A stretch of DNA of 64,000 nucleotides from assembly GCA_033856025.1 (NCBI GenBank), contig JAWVFQ010000025.1:1-64000 (forward strand). The letters run 5' to 3'. The first letter of the stretch is position 1; the number at the start of each line of letters is the position of its first letter. The position numbers and the translations under genes were made by a program. Shown here in pieces: positions 42,371-48,959 of this stretch. The notes under the pieces were generated by a model that was not told where the DNA came from, ran no database searches, and was given only the letters and a program-made list of their open reading frames with translations. This DNA comes from AC-38 sp033856025. Lineage in GTDB: Bacteria; Actinomycetota; Thermoleophilia; Solirubrobacterales; Solirubrobacteraceae.

Positions 42371-42957
42371 CGCGGCGGCCTCAGCGGCTTGACCCGCAGC
42401 CCGGCGCGCGAGTCCTCAATCAGCTGGGACAGGCGGCGCTCGCGTGTCTCCGGGCGCTTGGCGCTCGTGACCCAGTGCGCGGCCGTACGGCGGTACGACG
42501 GCGGCTGGGCGCTCCAGAACTCCCAGGCTCGCCGGTCCCCGCGCAGCCGCTTCTCCGCGGCCGCCGGCAGCCGGGCGGGCTCGGCGCGCTCGTGGGCGTA
42601 GATGCCGGTCCGCGCCTCGGTGCGTGCCTCGAACGCGCGCAGGCCGGCCGGGCGCATGCGGCCCTCCGCGATCAGCTCGTCCGCGCGCGCGACGTTCTTG
42701 GCGCTCCAGATGCTGCGCGCGCGCCGCGGGGTCAGGCGGCGGCTGAAGCGCGTGTCGTCGATTCGCCGGACCTGTCCGTCGATCCAGCCGAAGCACAGCA
42801 CCTCGTCGACCGTCTCGTTCCAGGTCAGGGTCGGGCGGCCGGTCCCGGCGCGGTGGAAGCCGACGACGAGCTCGCTCGCCGACTCGTGGTGCTCCTCCAG
42901 CCAGGCGCGCAGCTCCTCCGGCGACGAGAAGAAGACCGGCTCCGTCGCGCGGCTCAT
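42367..42957 (-). CDS. YdeI/OmdA-family protein
   Basis: A 196-residue soluble protein of the YdeI (bacteriocin-protection, OmpD-associated) family: FFSSPEELRAWLEEHH at the start, VGFHRAGTGRPTLTW, EVLCFGWIDGQ, RFSRRLTPRRARSIWSAKN and a C-terminal RRDLs-like FWSAQPPSYRR. Biochemical function is not established. Last gene of a three-gene minus-strand operon, overlapping the PLP-enzyme gene by four bases. Confidence 0.85.
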   Translation of the reverse strand: MSRATEPVFFSSPEELRAWLEEHHESASELVVGFHRAGTGRPTLTWNETVDEVLCFGWIDGQVRRIDDTRFSRRLTPRRARSIWSAKNVARADELIAEGRMRPAGLRAFEARTEARTGIYAHERAEPARLPAAAEKRLRGDRRAWEFWSAQPPSYRRTAAHWVTSAKRPETRERRLSQLIEDSRAGLRVKPLRPPR

Positions 42958-43907
42958 CCCGCGGGCGCGACGGCGCTGTGCGTATGCCAGTACAGGACGG
43001 GTCCCTCGCCGTCCGGGATCCCGCCGCCGAGCAGCGCCGCCAGCGCCTTGCCGGTGTAGACCGGCTCGAGCTCGAGGCCGGCGGCGTCGTGGGCGCGGCG
43101 GATCGCCGCCTCGCCCTCGGGCGTGGCGTGGCCGTAGCCGGCGCCCATCCAGCCCTCCACCACTTCCAGTTCGGCCAGCGGCGCCTTGGGGTCGCCCAGC
43201 CGTGCGCGCGTCCGGCGGGCCAGCCGCAGGAGCCGGCCCGGGTCGAGCTTGAGCTTGTCGTTGACCAGCACGGCCCGCACGCGGGTGCGCAGCCCGGCCA
43301 GCGGCAGGCCGGCCACGAGTCCCGCCGCGCTCCCGCCGGACCCCAGCGCCAGGACGATCTGCGCCGGCTCCGGGAGCTCGCCGGCGCGCACCTGCTCGCC
43401 CAGCTCCAGCGCCGCCTCCACGAACCCCAGCGCTCCGACCGGCGACGAGCCACCGGCGGGAAGCAGGTACGGGCGCCGGTAGCGGGCCATCAGGTAGGGG
43501 AGGGCAAGGAGCGTGCGCCGCGTCGTGTGCGTCAGGTGGACGCGCGCGCCGCTGGCGCGGATGCGCTCCAGCTGCGCGTCGACGTGCGCGTCGCGCGGCT
43601 GGTCGACCAGCGCCAGGACGCAGCGGATCCCGAGCTGGGGGGCATACAGCGCGGTCGCCAGTCCGTGGTTCGTGGCCAGCCCGCCGAAGGTCAGCACCGT
43701 GTCGCGTCCCCGCTCGCGCGCGTCGGCCAGCGTCCACTCCAGCTTGCGCGGCTTGTTGCCGCCCCAGAGCGGCGCCGAGCGCGAGTCGTCCTTGACCCAG
43801 ACGTCGTCGACCCCCAGGCCGTCGAGACGGCGGACGGGAGTGGGCAGGTCGCACAGCACCACGCGCGGGAGCGTGGCGCGCGTCTCGGGAAAGCGCTCGT
43901 GGATCAC
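42954..43907 (-). CDS. PLP-dependent enzyme of the ACC deaminase / D-cysteine desulfhydrase family
   Basis: A 317-residue fold-type II PLP enzyme. The PLP lysine lies in LWGGNKPRKLEW, the substrate loop in FGGLATNHGLAT, and the phosphate cup in ALGSGGSAAGL. These match 1-aminocyclopropane-1-carboxylate deaminase/D-cysteine desulfhydrase. Without the ACC deaminase-specific Glu/Leu pair being checkable here, the D-cysteine branch is slightly more likely. GTG start overlaps the upstream methyltransferase gene by four bases. Confidence 0.85.
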   Translation of the reverse strand: MIHERFPETRATLPRVVLCDLPTPVRRLDGLGVDDVWVKDDSRSAPLWGGNKPRKLEWTLADARERGRDTVLTFGGLATNHGLATALYAPQLGIRCVLALVDQPRDAHVDAQLERIRASGARVHLTHTTRRTLLALPYLMARYRRPYLLPAGGSSPVGALGFVEAALELGEQVRAGELPEPAQIVLALGSGGSAAGLVAGLPLAGLRTRVRAVLVNDKLKLDPGRLLRLARRTRARLGDPKAPLAELEVVEGWMGAGYGHATPEGEAAIRRAHDAAGLELEPVYTGKALAALLGGGIPDGEGPVLYWHTHSAVAPAG

Positions 43908-44692
43908 GGCGCCGTCCCGCGTACGGCCCACGCCCGCGCCGACAGCTCGAACGGTCCGTCCGGCTCGCCGAGCCGGGCGTGGCAGGCGTCTCTGAGGCGC
44001 GCCCGCGCCGGCGCGTCCAGCGACGCGCAGTAGGCGCCGGCGGGCCCGATGCCCGCCGTGAACGGCTCCCAGAAGTCCGCGAAGCCGTCGTAGCGCGCGT
44101 GGACCACGAGGGCCTGTGTCGCCACGTCTCCCAGGCCGGCCGAGCGCCATAGGCGCGCCAGGGGCTCGGGCCGGGAGTACGGCATGCGCGCGCCCTCGTC
44201 GAGCTTGGCCGCGGCGGCGGGGTCGGTGTCGTGCACGGCGTCCCAGAACGCGCGCAGCATCGTCATCTCCCCGGCGTAGTCCCACACGCACGCGGCGATC
44301 ACGGCGCCGGGCCGGGCGACGCGGCGCATCTCGGCGAGGCCCGCGGCGGCGTCGGGCAGGAAGTTCACGACGAGCTGCGAGAGCACGGCGTCGAAGTGAT
44401 CGTCCGCGAACGGCAGGTCCTCCGCCGAAGCCACGTGCACGTCCACCCCCGGCAGGCGTTCGCGGCACGCGCCCGCGAACGTCTCGGAGCGGTCGATGGC
44501 CGCGACGTCACCCGGACCGAGGCGCGCCGCGAGCTCGGCGGTCAGCGCCCCCGGGCCGCAGCCCACGTCCAGCGCGCGCCCGGCCGGGTGTGCGAAGTCC
44601 ACCAGCTCGCGTGCCAGCGCCGGGCCGTAGCGGCCCACGAAGCGGTCGTAGGCCGCGGCGGGGCGCTCGAAGCTCTCGGCGTCGGGGTCCAC
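43904..44692 (-). CDS. Class I SAM-dependent methyltransferase
   Basis: A 262-residue cytosolic methyltransferase: motif I LDVGCGPGALTAELA, acidic loop AAIDRSETF, motif IV DDHFDAVLSQLVVNF, motif post I RRVARPGAVIAAC. Substrate unknown. GTG start placed by a TAGGTT -10 element six bases upstream. It heads the methyltransferase-PLP enzyme-YdeI operon and diverges from the EVE gene, start codons 27 bases apart. Confidence 0.88.
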   Translation of the reverse strand: MDPDAESFERPAAAYDRFVGRYGPALARELVDFAHPAGRALDVGCGPGALTAELAARLGPGDVAAIDRSETFAGACRERLPGVDVHVASAEDLPFADDHFDAVLSQLVVNFLPDAAAGLAEMRRVARPGAVIAACVWDYAGEMTMLRAFWDAVHDTDPAAAAKLDEGARMPYSRPEPLARLWRSAGLGDVATQALVVHARYDGFADFWEPFTAGIGPAGAYCASLDAPARARLRDACHARLGEPDGPFELSARAWAVRGTAP

Positions 44693-44698
44693 GCCGCG

Positions 44699-44704
44699 AA
44701 CCTA
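44699..44704 (-). promoter_or_regulatory. -10 element TAGGTT for the methyltransferase operon
   Basis: On the minus strand TAGGTT, six bases, GTG at 44692. It is only three bases from the opposing -10 element at 44708. Confidence 0.6.
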
Positions 44705-44707
44705 GCC

Positions 44708-44713
44708 CATAAT
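44708..44713 (+). promoter_or_regulatory. -10 element CATAAT for the EVE gene
   Basis: CATAAT, six bases, then ATT at 44720, the proposed initiation codon. Back to back with the minus-strand element at 44699. Confidence 0.5.
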
Positions 44714-44719
44714 CCGCGC

Positions 44720-45127
44720 ATTCCCGCGCGGACGCACTGGCTCAAGGCCCTGGGGACGGCCGCGTCCCCGCTCGGCGACGCCTGGCTGGACGAGGGTTGG
44801 GGTCTGCGGCGGCTGGAGCGCACGGGCTTCCCGCGCCGGCCGCGGATGGAGCCCGGCGACCGCCTCGTCTACTACGCCTCGGTGTGGCGCCGGATCTGCG
44901 CCGTGGTCGAGGTGATCGGCGACCCGACGGACGAGCACCCGGTCTCAGCGCGCTGGCCGTGGACGGTGGACGTCGAGCCGCTGCTCGTGATCCCGCGGCT
45001 GGAGAACGCGCCGCCGGTGGAGGCGATCGGCGTCGCCGCGCGCTCCATGAGCCAGCAGTCCCACATCCGCCTGAGCGCGGAGCACTACGACCGGGCCGTC
45101 GAGGTCATCGCCTCGGTCGCCGCGTGA
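44720..45127 (+). CDS. EVE-domain protein, probable ATT start codon
   Basis: A 135-residue protein that is essentially one EVE (PUA-like) domain: THWLKALGT at the N-terminus, GDRLVYYASVW in the middle and MSQQSHIRLS near the end. EVE domains bind modified bases in DNA or RNA. The fold begins at THWL, yet no ATG, GTG or TTG lies in frame between the opposing gene and this point; ATT at 44720, six bases after a CATAAT element, is the best candidate. The first downstream ATG (44849) would remove a third of the domain. Confidence 0.75.
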   Translation: MPARTHWLKALGTAASPLGDAWLDEGWGLRRLERTGFPRRPRMEPGDRLVYYASVWRRICAVVEVIGDPTDEHPVSARWPWTVDVEPLLVIPRLENAPPVEAIGVAARSMSQQSHIRLSAEHYDRAVEVIASVAA

Positions 45128-45141
45128 TCCGCGCCGGCCGC

Positions 45142-45147
45142 TAGCCT
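45142..45147 (+). promoter_or_regulatory. -10 element TAGCCT, leaderless start
   Basis: TAGCCT, nine bases, ATG at 45157. Confidence 0.5.
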
Positions 45148-45156
45148 CGCGCGGCG

Positions 45157-45567
45157 ATGCCCAGCGACGCCGAGCAGGTCCGGGATTGGTACGGGGAGGG
45201 GGAGACCCTCTGGGATCCCGAGATGATCGATCGCTGGCACCGCGACATCTGGGACCCCGACATCGAGTGGCGCGCGATCCCCGGCGCGCCGGACGACGTC
45301 GGCCCGATGCACGGCCGCGACCGCCTGCGCCGCTACTACGAGGAGTGGCTCGAGGTCTTCGATGAGATCCGCGTCGAGGCGAGAGACGTCATCCAGGCCG
45401 GCGAGGCGGTCGTGGTCGACATGCGGGTGTCCGGCACCAGCCGGTCCGGCGTCTCGACCCAGATCGACTTCTCGATCGCCATGCACGTCCGCGACGGGCG
45501 CATGGCCGACGGCCGCGAGTTCGCCACGCACGACGAGGCGCTCGCCGCGGCCCGCGGGTCGGGCTAG
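45157..45567 (+). CDS. SnoaL/NTF2-like protein
   Basis: A 136-residue single-domain protein of the NTF2-like (SnoaL) fold: an N-terminal helix (VRDWYGEGETLWDPEM), a Trp/Asp-rich turn (DIWDPDIEWRAIPG), a GRDRLRRYYEEWLEVF helix and a curved sheet (VVVDMRVSGTS, FSIAMHVRDGRM). The cone-shaped pocket in this family binds small molecules; catalytic function cannot be assigned. Stand-alone gene between EVE and efp. Confidence 0.82.
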   Translation: MPSDAEQVRDWYGEGETLWDPEMIDRWHRDIWDPDIEWRAIPGAPDDVGPMHGRDRLRRYYEEWLEVFDEIRVEARDVIQAGEAVVVDMRVSGTSRSGVSTQIDFSIAMHVRDGRMADGREFATHDEALAAARGSG

Positions 45568-45577
45568 CAGGCACGGC

Positions 45578-45583
45578 TACCCT
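45578..45583 (+). promoter_or_regulatory. -10 element TACCCT, leaderless start
   Basis: TACCCT, eight bases, GTG of efp at 45592. Confidence 0.55.
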
Positions 45584-45591
45584 TCCTCGCC

Positions 45592-46152
45592 GTGATCAGC
45601 ACCAACCAGTTCCGCAACGGCAGCCATATCGAGGTCGACGGGGTCATCTTCAAGATCGTCGAGTTCCAGCACGTCAAGCCCGGCAAGGGCGGGGCGTTCG
45701 TGCGCACGAAGCTGCGCCGGGCCTCGGACGGGGCCGTGATCGACCGGACCTTCCGGGCCGGGGAGAAGTTCCGGCCCGTCCGGACCGAGGCGCGCAAGAT
45801 GCAGTTCCTCTACGCCGACGGGTCCGACGCCCACTTCATGGACACGCAGTCCTACGAGCAGATGACGATCCCGGAGACGACGCTCGCCGACCCGCTGCGC
45901 TGGCTCAAGCCCTCCGACGAGGTGGACGTCCTGTTCATCGACGACCAGCCGTCCGACCTCCAGCTCCCCAGCGCCGTCAACCTCGAGATTGCCGAGACCG
46001 AGCCCGGCGTCAAGGGCGACACCGCCTCCGGCGGGGGCAACAAGCCCGCCACGCTGGAGACCGGCGCGACGATCGCCGTGCCCCTCTTCATCGAGGCCGG
46101 CGAGACGATCCGCGTCGACACCCGGTCGGGCGAATACGTGTCCCGGGCTTGA
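45592..46152 (+). CDS. efp: Elongation factor P
   Basis: A 186-residue three-domain OB-fold protein that relieves ribosome stalling at polyproline. The tip loop KPGKGGAF (residues 29-36) has Lys32 at the position modified in other bacteria; domain III ends GETIRVDTRSGEYVSRA. Length is standard. The many Pro-rich proteins encoded here (MltG, PilO) make it a relevant factor. In relatives it directly follows pepQ and precedes nusB; here both junctions hold other genes. Confidence 0.97.
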   Translation: MISTNQFRNGSHIEVDGVIFKIVEFQHVKPGKGGAFVRTKLRRASDGAVIDRTFRAGEKFRPVRTEARKMQFLYADGSDAHFMDTQSYEQMTIPETTLADPLRWLKPSDEVDVLFIDDQPSDLQLPSAVNLEIAETEPGVKGDTASGGGNKPATLETGATIAVPLFIEAGETIRVDTRSGEYVSRA

Positions 46153-46156
46153 ACCT

Positions 46157-46181
46157 AAGCCGCTCGCCTGCGAGGCGGTTT
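46157..46181 (+). terminator. Possible terminator after efp
   Basis: An imperfect hairpin (AAGCCGCTCGC against GCGAGGCGGTTT, one bulge) ending in a short T-run. Confidence 0.45.
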
Positions 46182-46197
46182 AGCTCCTGCGATCGTT

Positions 46198-46203
46198 TAT
46201 CGT
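46198..46203 (+). promoter_or_regulatory. -10 element TATCGT before the TIR gene
   Basis: TATCGT, seven bases, GTG at 46211. The immigrant-like gene uses the same leaderless layout as its neighbours. Confidence 0.5.
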
Positions 46204-46210
46204 GCCTTGA

Positions 46211-47383
46211 GTGGCCGGCGAAGCGGCAGGCTTTTGGAGCTACGTCCACGCGGACGACGAGCACGACGGCGCACGAATCACGCAGCTCGCGACCGACTTG
46301 CGAGCCGAGTACGTGCTAGTCAGCGGCGCGGATCTTGAGCTCTTCCTGGACCGAGACTCGATCCCATGGGGTGAAGCGTGGCGCGACAGGATTGACCAGG
46401 CGATAGCGGGCACAACGTTCTTCATTCCCATCGTGACGCCGGCGTACTTCCAAAGCCAGGAATGTCGGCGCGAGCTCGTGAACTTCATCAGCCAAGCGAG
46501 GCGTAGCCAGCTTGAGCAGCTTCTACTCCCCGTCTACTACGTGGCCGTGCCCGAGCTCGAGCACGATCCGACCGACGAGGCGATGGCGATCGTTGCGGCA
46601 AGGCAGTGGGAGGATCTACGCGACATCCGCCTAGTCGACCAATCATCGGCTGAATACCGTCGAGCAGTCAATCGCCTTGCTCGCCGCATCGCGGAGATTG
46701 TCGATGAGGTAACGAAACAGTCCACAGAGGTTCCGCCCGAGCGAACCTCGGAGTCGGGGTCCGGGCCCGGCGACGAAGATGAGGGGCCAGGCCTACTCGA
46801 GCGCATGGTCGATGCCGAAGAGGCCGTTCCGCGCTGGGCGAAGACGATGGAGGAACTTACACGCGAGATCGATGAGCTAGGGAAGCTCGCGGACGCCGCA
46901 GCGCGCGAGATGAATGAAAGCGATACGCGGGGGGGTGGTGCTGCCGGGCGCCTTGCGGTGACGATGCGTTTCGCGAAGGCGCTTGACGGCCCGGCTGGGA
47001 GGATTGAGCGGCTCGGCCAGTCGTACGCCAAGGATCTTGTGACCATCGACCCCGTCGTCCTGACGCTGCTTGAGCAAGCCGATGCTGACGAATCCGCGCG
47101 CGAAGAGGCGGACGAGTTCCTCGGCGGCATACACCAGCTCCACGCAAACTCGGGCCCCGCGATTGAATCTCTTGGCGGACTCGCCGTGCAGCTGGGCGAT
47201 GCGTCAAAGTTGAGCCGAAGCTTGCGCGCCCCCCTGCGGCGAGTTCGGCACGGCCTACAGGGGGTGCTTGATGGTCAGTCCGTCATCGAGGGGTGGGAGC
47301 GTCGCGCTACGGAGCTCGAAAAGCACGAAGCCGATAACGGCGACATCCACGAAAGTTCCCCTCGGGATCCGGAAGCAGAATAG
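46211..47383 (+). CDS. TIR-domain protein with helical C-terminus, candidate NADase effector
   Basis: A 390-residue protein. Residues about 6-130 form a TIR domain: FWSYVHADDEHDG, LFLDRDSIPWGEAWRDRI, FFIPIVTPAYFQSQECRREL. Glu88 (CRREL) is at the catalytic position of TIR NAD-cleaving enzymes. After an acidic linker (about 175-195), residues about 195-370 are amphipathic helices, possibly coiled coils, without a known domain. TIR proteins serve in anti-phage abortive infection (Thoeris and others), where NAD loss or a signal molecule follows phage sensing. No Thoeris thsA/thsB pair is present. Lower GC and relaxed codon bias compared with efp and nusB, between which it sits. Confidence 0.82.
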   Translation: MAGEAAGFWSYVHADDEHDGARITQLATDLRAEYVLVSGADLELFLDRDSIPWGEAWRDRIDQAIAGTTFFIPIVTPAYFQSQECRRELVNFISQARRSQLEQLLLPVYYVAVPELEHDPTDEAMAIVAARQWEDLRDIRLVDQSSAEYRRAVNRLARRIAEIVDEVTKQSTEVPPERTSESGSGPGDEDEGPGLLERMVDAEEAVPRWAKTMEELTREIDELGKLADAAAREMNESDTRGGGAAGRLAVTMRFAKALDGPAGRIERLGQSYAKDLVTIDPVVLTLLEQADADESAREEADEFLGGIHQLHANSGPAIESLGGLAVQLGDASKLSRSLRAPLRRVRHGLQGVLDGQSVIEGWERRATELEKHEADNGDIHESSPRDPEAE

Positions 47384-47456
47384 GCAGCCCACACTGGTAA
47401 GTAGCGGAATCGATCCTATGCATGGAGCCGCGCTGGGTTCGCCGGCCCGTTTGCGG

Positions 47457-47462
47457 TAAGAC
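47457..47462 (+). promoter_or_regulatory. -10 element TAAGAC, leaderless start
   Basis: TAAGAC, seven bases, GTG of nusB at 47470. Confidence 0.5.
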
Positions 47463-47469
47463 AACGGTC

Positions 47470-47880
47470 GTGCGACGGCGCGACCAGCGGCGGGCGGCGG
47501 TGTTCGCCCTCTACCAGCACGACGCCACGGGGCAGGAGATCGAGGCGGCGCTCCCGCGCGACGCCCACACGTTCACGAAGGCGCTGGCCCAGGCCGTGGA
47601 CGACCACCGCGAGGAGCTCGACGTGCTCATCGAGCGCCACGCCCAGGGCTGGGCGCTCGACCGCATCGCCCCCCTGGAGCGCGCCATCCTGCGCACGGCG
47701 CTCTTCGAGATCCTGCACCCCGACGAGGTTCCCGGCGAGCAGCCGATCCCCGCCGAGGGCGCCATCGAGGAGGCGGTGGAGACCGCCAAGACCTTCTGCA
47801 GCGCCCAGGCGCCGGGCTTCGTCAACGGCATCCTGGGCGCCGTGCTGGAGGAGCTGCGGCAGAATCCCTCCACGCGATGA
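47470..47880 (+). CDS. nusB: Transcription antitermination factor NusB
   Basis: A 136-residue all-helical protein that binds boxA RNA with NusE during rRNA transcription. N-terminal RRRDQRRAAVFALYQHD, central LDRIAPLERAILRTALFEIL and C-terminal FVNGILGAVLEEL are family hallmarks. The GTG at 47470 is preferred to upstream starts because a TAAGAC element lies seven bases before it. Overlaps the next gene by four bases. Confidence 0.95.
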   Translation: MRRRDQRRAAVFALYQHDATGQEIEAALPRDAHTFTKALAQAVDDHREELDVLIERHAQGWALDRIAPLERAILRTALFEILHPDEVPGEQPIPAEGAIEEAVETAKTFCSAQAPGFVNGILGAVLEELRQNPSTR

Positions 47881-48077
47881 CCGACCAGCCCGACCTCGAC
47901 GCCCTCGCCACCGACCTCCAGACGGCCGCCGAGCGCCTGCGCGCCGGCGACCTGGACCCGGACGCCGCGGCGCAGCTGGTCGACGACTGCGCCCGGCTCG
48001 CCTCCCGCGCCGCGACCGAGCTCGATCGCCGCGCCCGCGCGGCCGAGCCCGCGCCCGGGCAGGACAGCCTCCTCTAG
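47877..48077 (+). CDS. xseB: Exonuclease VII small subunit-like protein
   Basis: A 66-residue helical hairpin protein: LDALATDLQTAAERLRAGDLDPDAAAQL and RLASRAATELDRRARAAE in two pieces fits the XseB pattern (about 70 residues, E-rich helix, GxL turn, second helix). Context nusB-xseB-ispA-dxs-tlyA-recN is the usual one in many bacteria. The large subunit gene xseA, normally adjacent, is absent from the window. ATG overlaps nusB by four bases; ispA follows directly after the stop codon. Confidence 0.7.
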   Translation: MTDQPDLDALATDLQTAAERLRAGDLDPDAAAQLVDDCARLASRAATELDRRARAAEPAPGQDSLL

Positions 48078-48959
48078 ATGGCGAGCGCGGCCTATCCCGA
48101 CGAGCTGCGGCTCGCGGTCGAGCGCTACCTGGAGTCGCTGCGCTTCGCGCCCGAGCCCGCGGTCGCGGGGCTGGAGGAGGCCATGCGCTACAGCCTGCTG
48201 GCCGGCGGCAAGCGGATCCGCCCGGTGCTGGCCCTGGCCACCGCGAAGGCGATCGGCCGCGACCCCGAGACCGTCATGCCGCTGGCCGCCGCGGTCGAGC
48301 TGATCCACACCTACTCGCTGATCCACGACGACCTCCCCCCGATGGACGACGACGACCTGCGCCGCGGCCGTCCCACCTGCCACGTGGAGTACGGCGAGGA
48401 CGTGGCGATCCTGGCCGGCGACGGCCTCTACGCCGAGGCCTTCCGCCTCGTCCTCACCGAGCAGGCGGGCGAGCCGGCCAAGATCCTCTCGGCCGTGCGC
48501 GAGCTGGCCGCCGCCACCGGCGTCAGCGGCATGGTGGGAGGGCAGTACATGGACGTCGCGGACAGCGCCCCGCCCGGCCCCGACGGCCTGCGCGAGCTGC
48601 ACGCACTGAAGACCGGACGACTGATCGGAGCGTCCATCGAGTGCGTACTGCTTCTGGACGGTGCGACCGGACCACCTACACTGGCCTACCGCGAATTCGC
48701 CGCCGAGCTCGGCGTGCTCTTTCAGATCGTGGACGACATCCTCGACGTCACCGGAACCGAAGCCGCCCTGGGCAAGACCGCGCACTCCGACGAGCGCCAC
48801 GGAAAGCGAACCTACGTGACCGAGTTCGGTCTGGACGGAGCGCGCGACCTGGCCCGCGAGTCGCACGCGAGCGCCCGGGCCAGGCTGGCTCAGGCGGCGC
48901 CCCAGGGCGCGCCCGACCTCGAGCAGGTCGCCGACTTCATCTACACCCGCACCTCATGA
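48078..48959 (+). CDS. ispA: Polyprenyl (farnesyl/geranylgeranyl) diphosphate synthase
   Basis: A 293-residue trans-prenyltransferase joining IPP to allylic diphosphates. First aspartate-rich motif HDDLPPMDDDDLRRGRPT and second motif FQIVDDILDVTG are intact; GGKRIRP binds IPP. The two residues before the first motif (Leu-Ile) are small, so chain length could be C15 or C20. Overlap of four bases with dxs links it to precursor supply. Confidence 0.94.
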   Translation: MASAAYPDELRLAVERYLESLRFAPEPAVAGLEEAMRYSLLAGGKRIRPVLALATAKAIGRDPETVMPLAAAVELIHTYSLIHDDLPPMDDDDLRRGRPTCHVEYGEDVAILAGDGLYAEAFRLVLTEQAGEPAKILSAVRELAAATGVSGMVGGQYMDVADSAPPGPDGLRELHALKTGRLIGASIECVLLLDGATGPPTLAYREFAAELGVLFQIVDDILDVTGTEAALGKTAHSDERHGKRTYVTEFGLDGARDLARESHASARARLAQAAPQGAPDLEQVADFIYTRTS

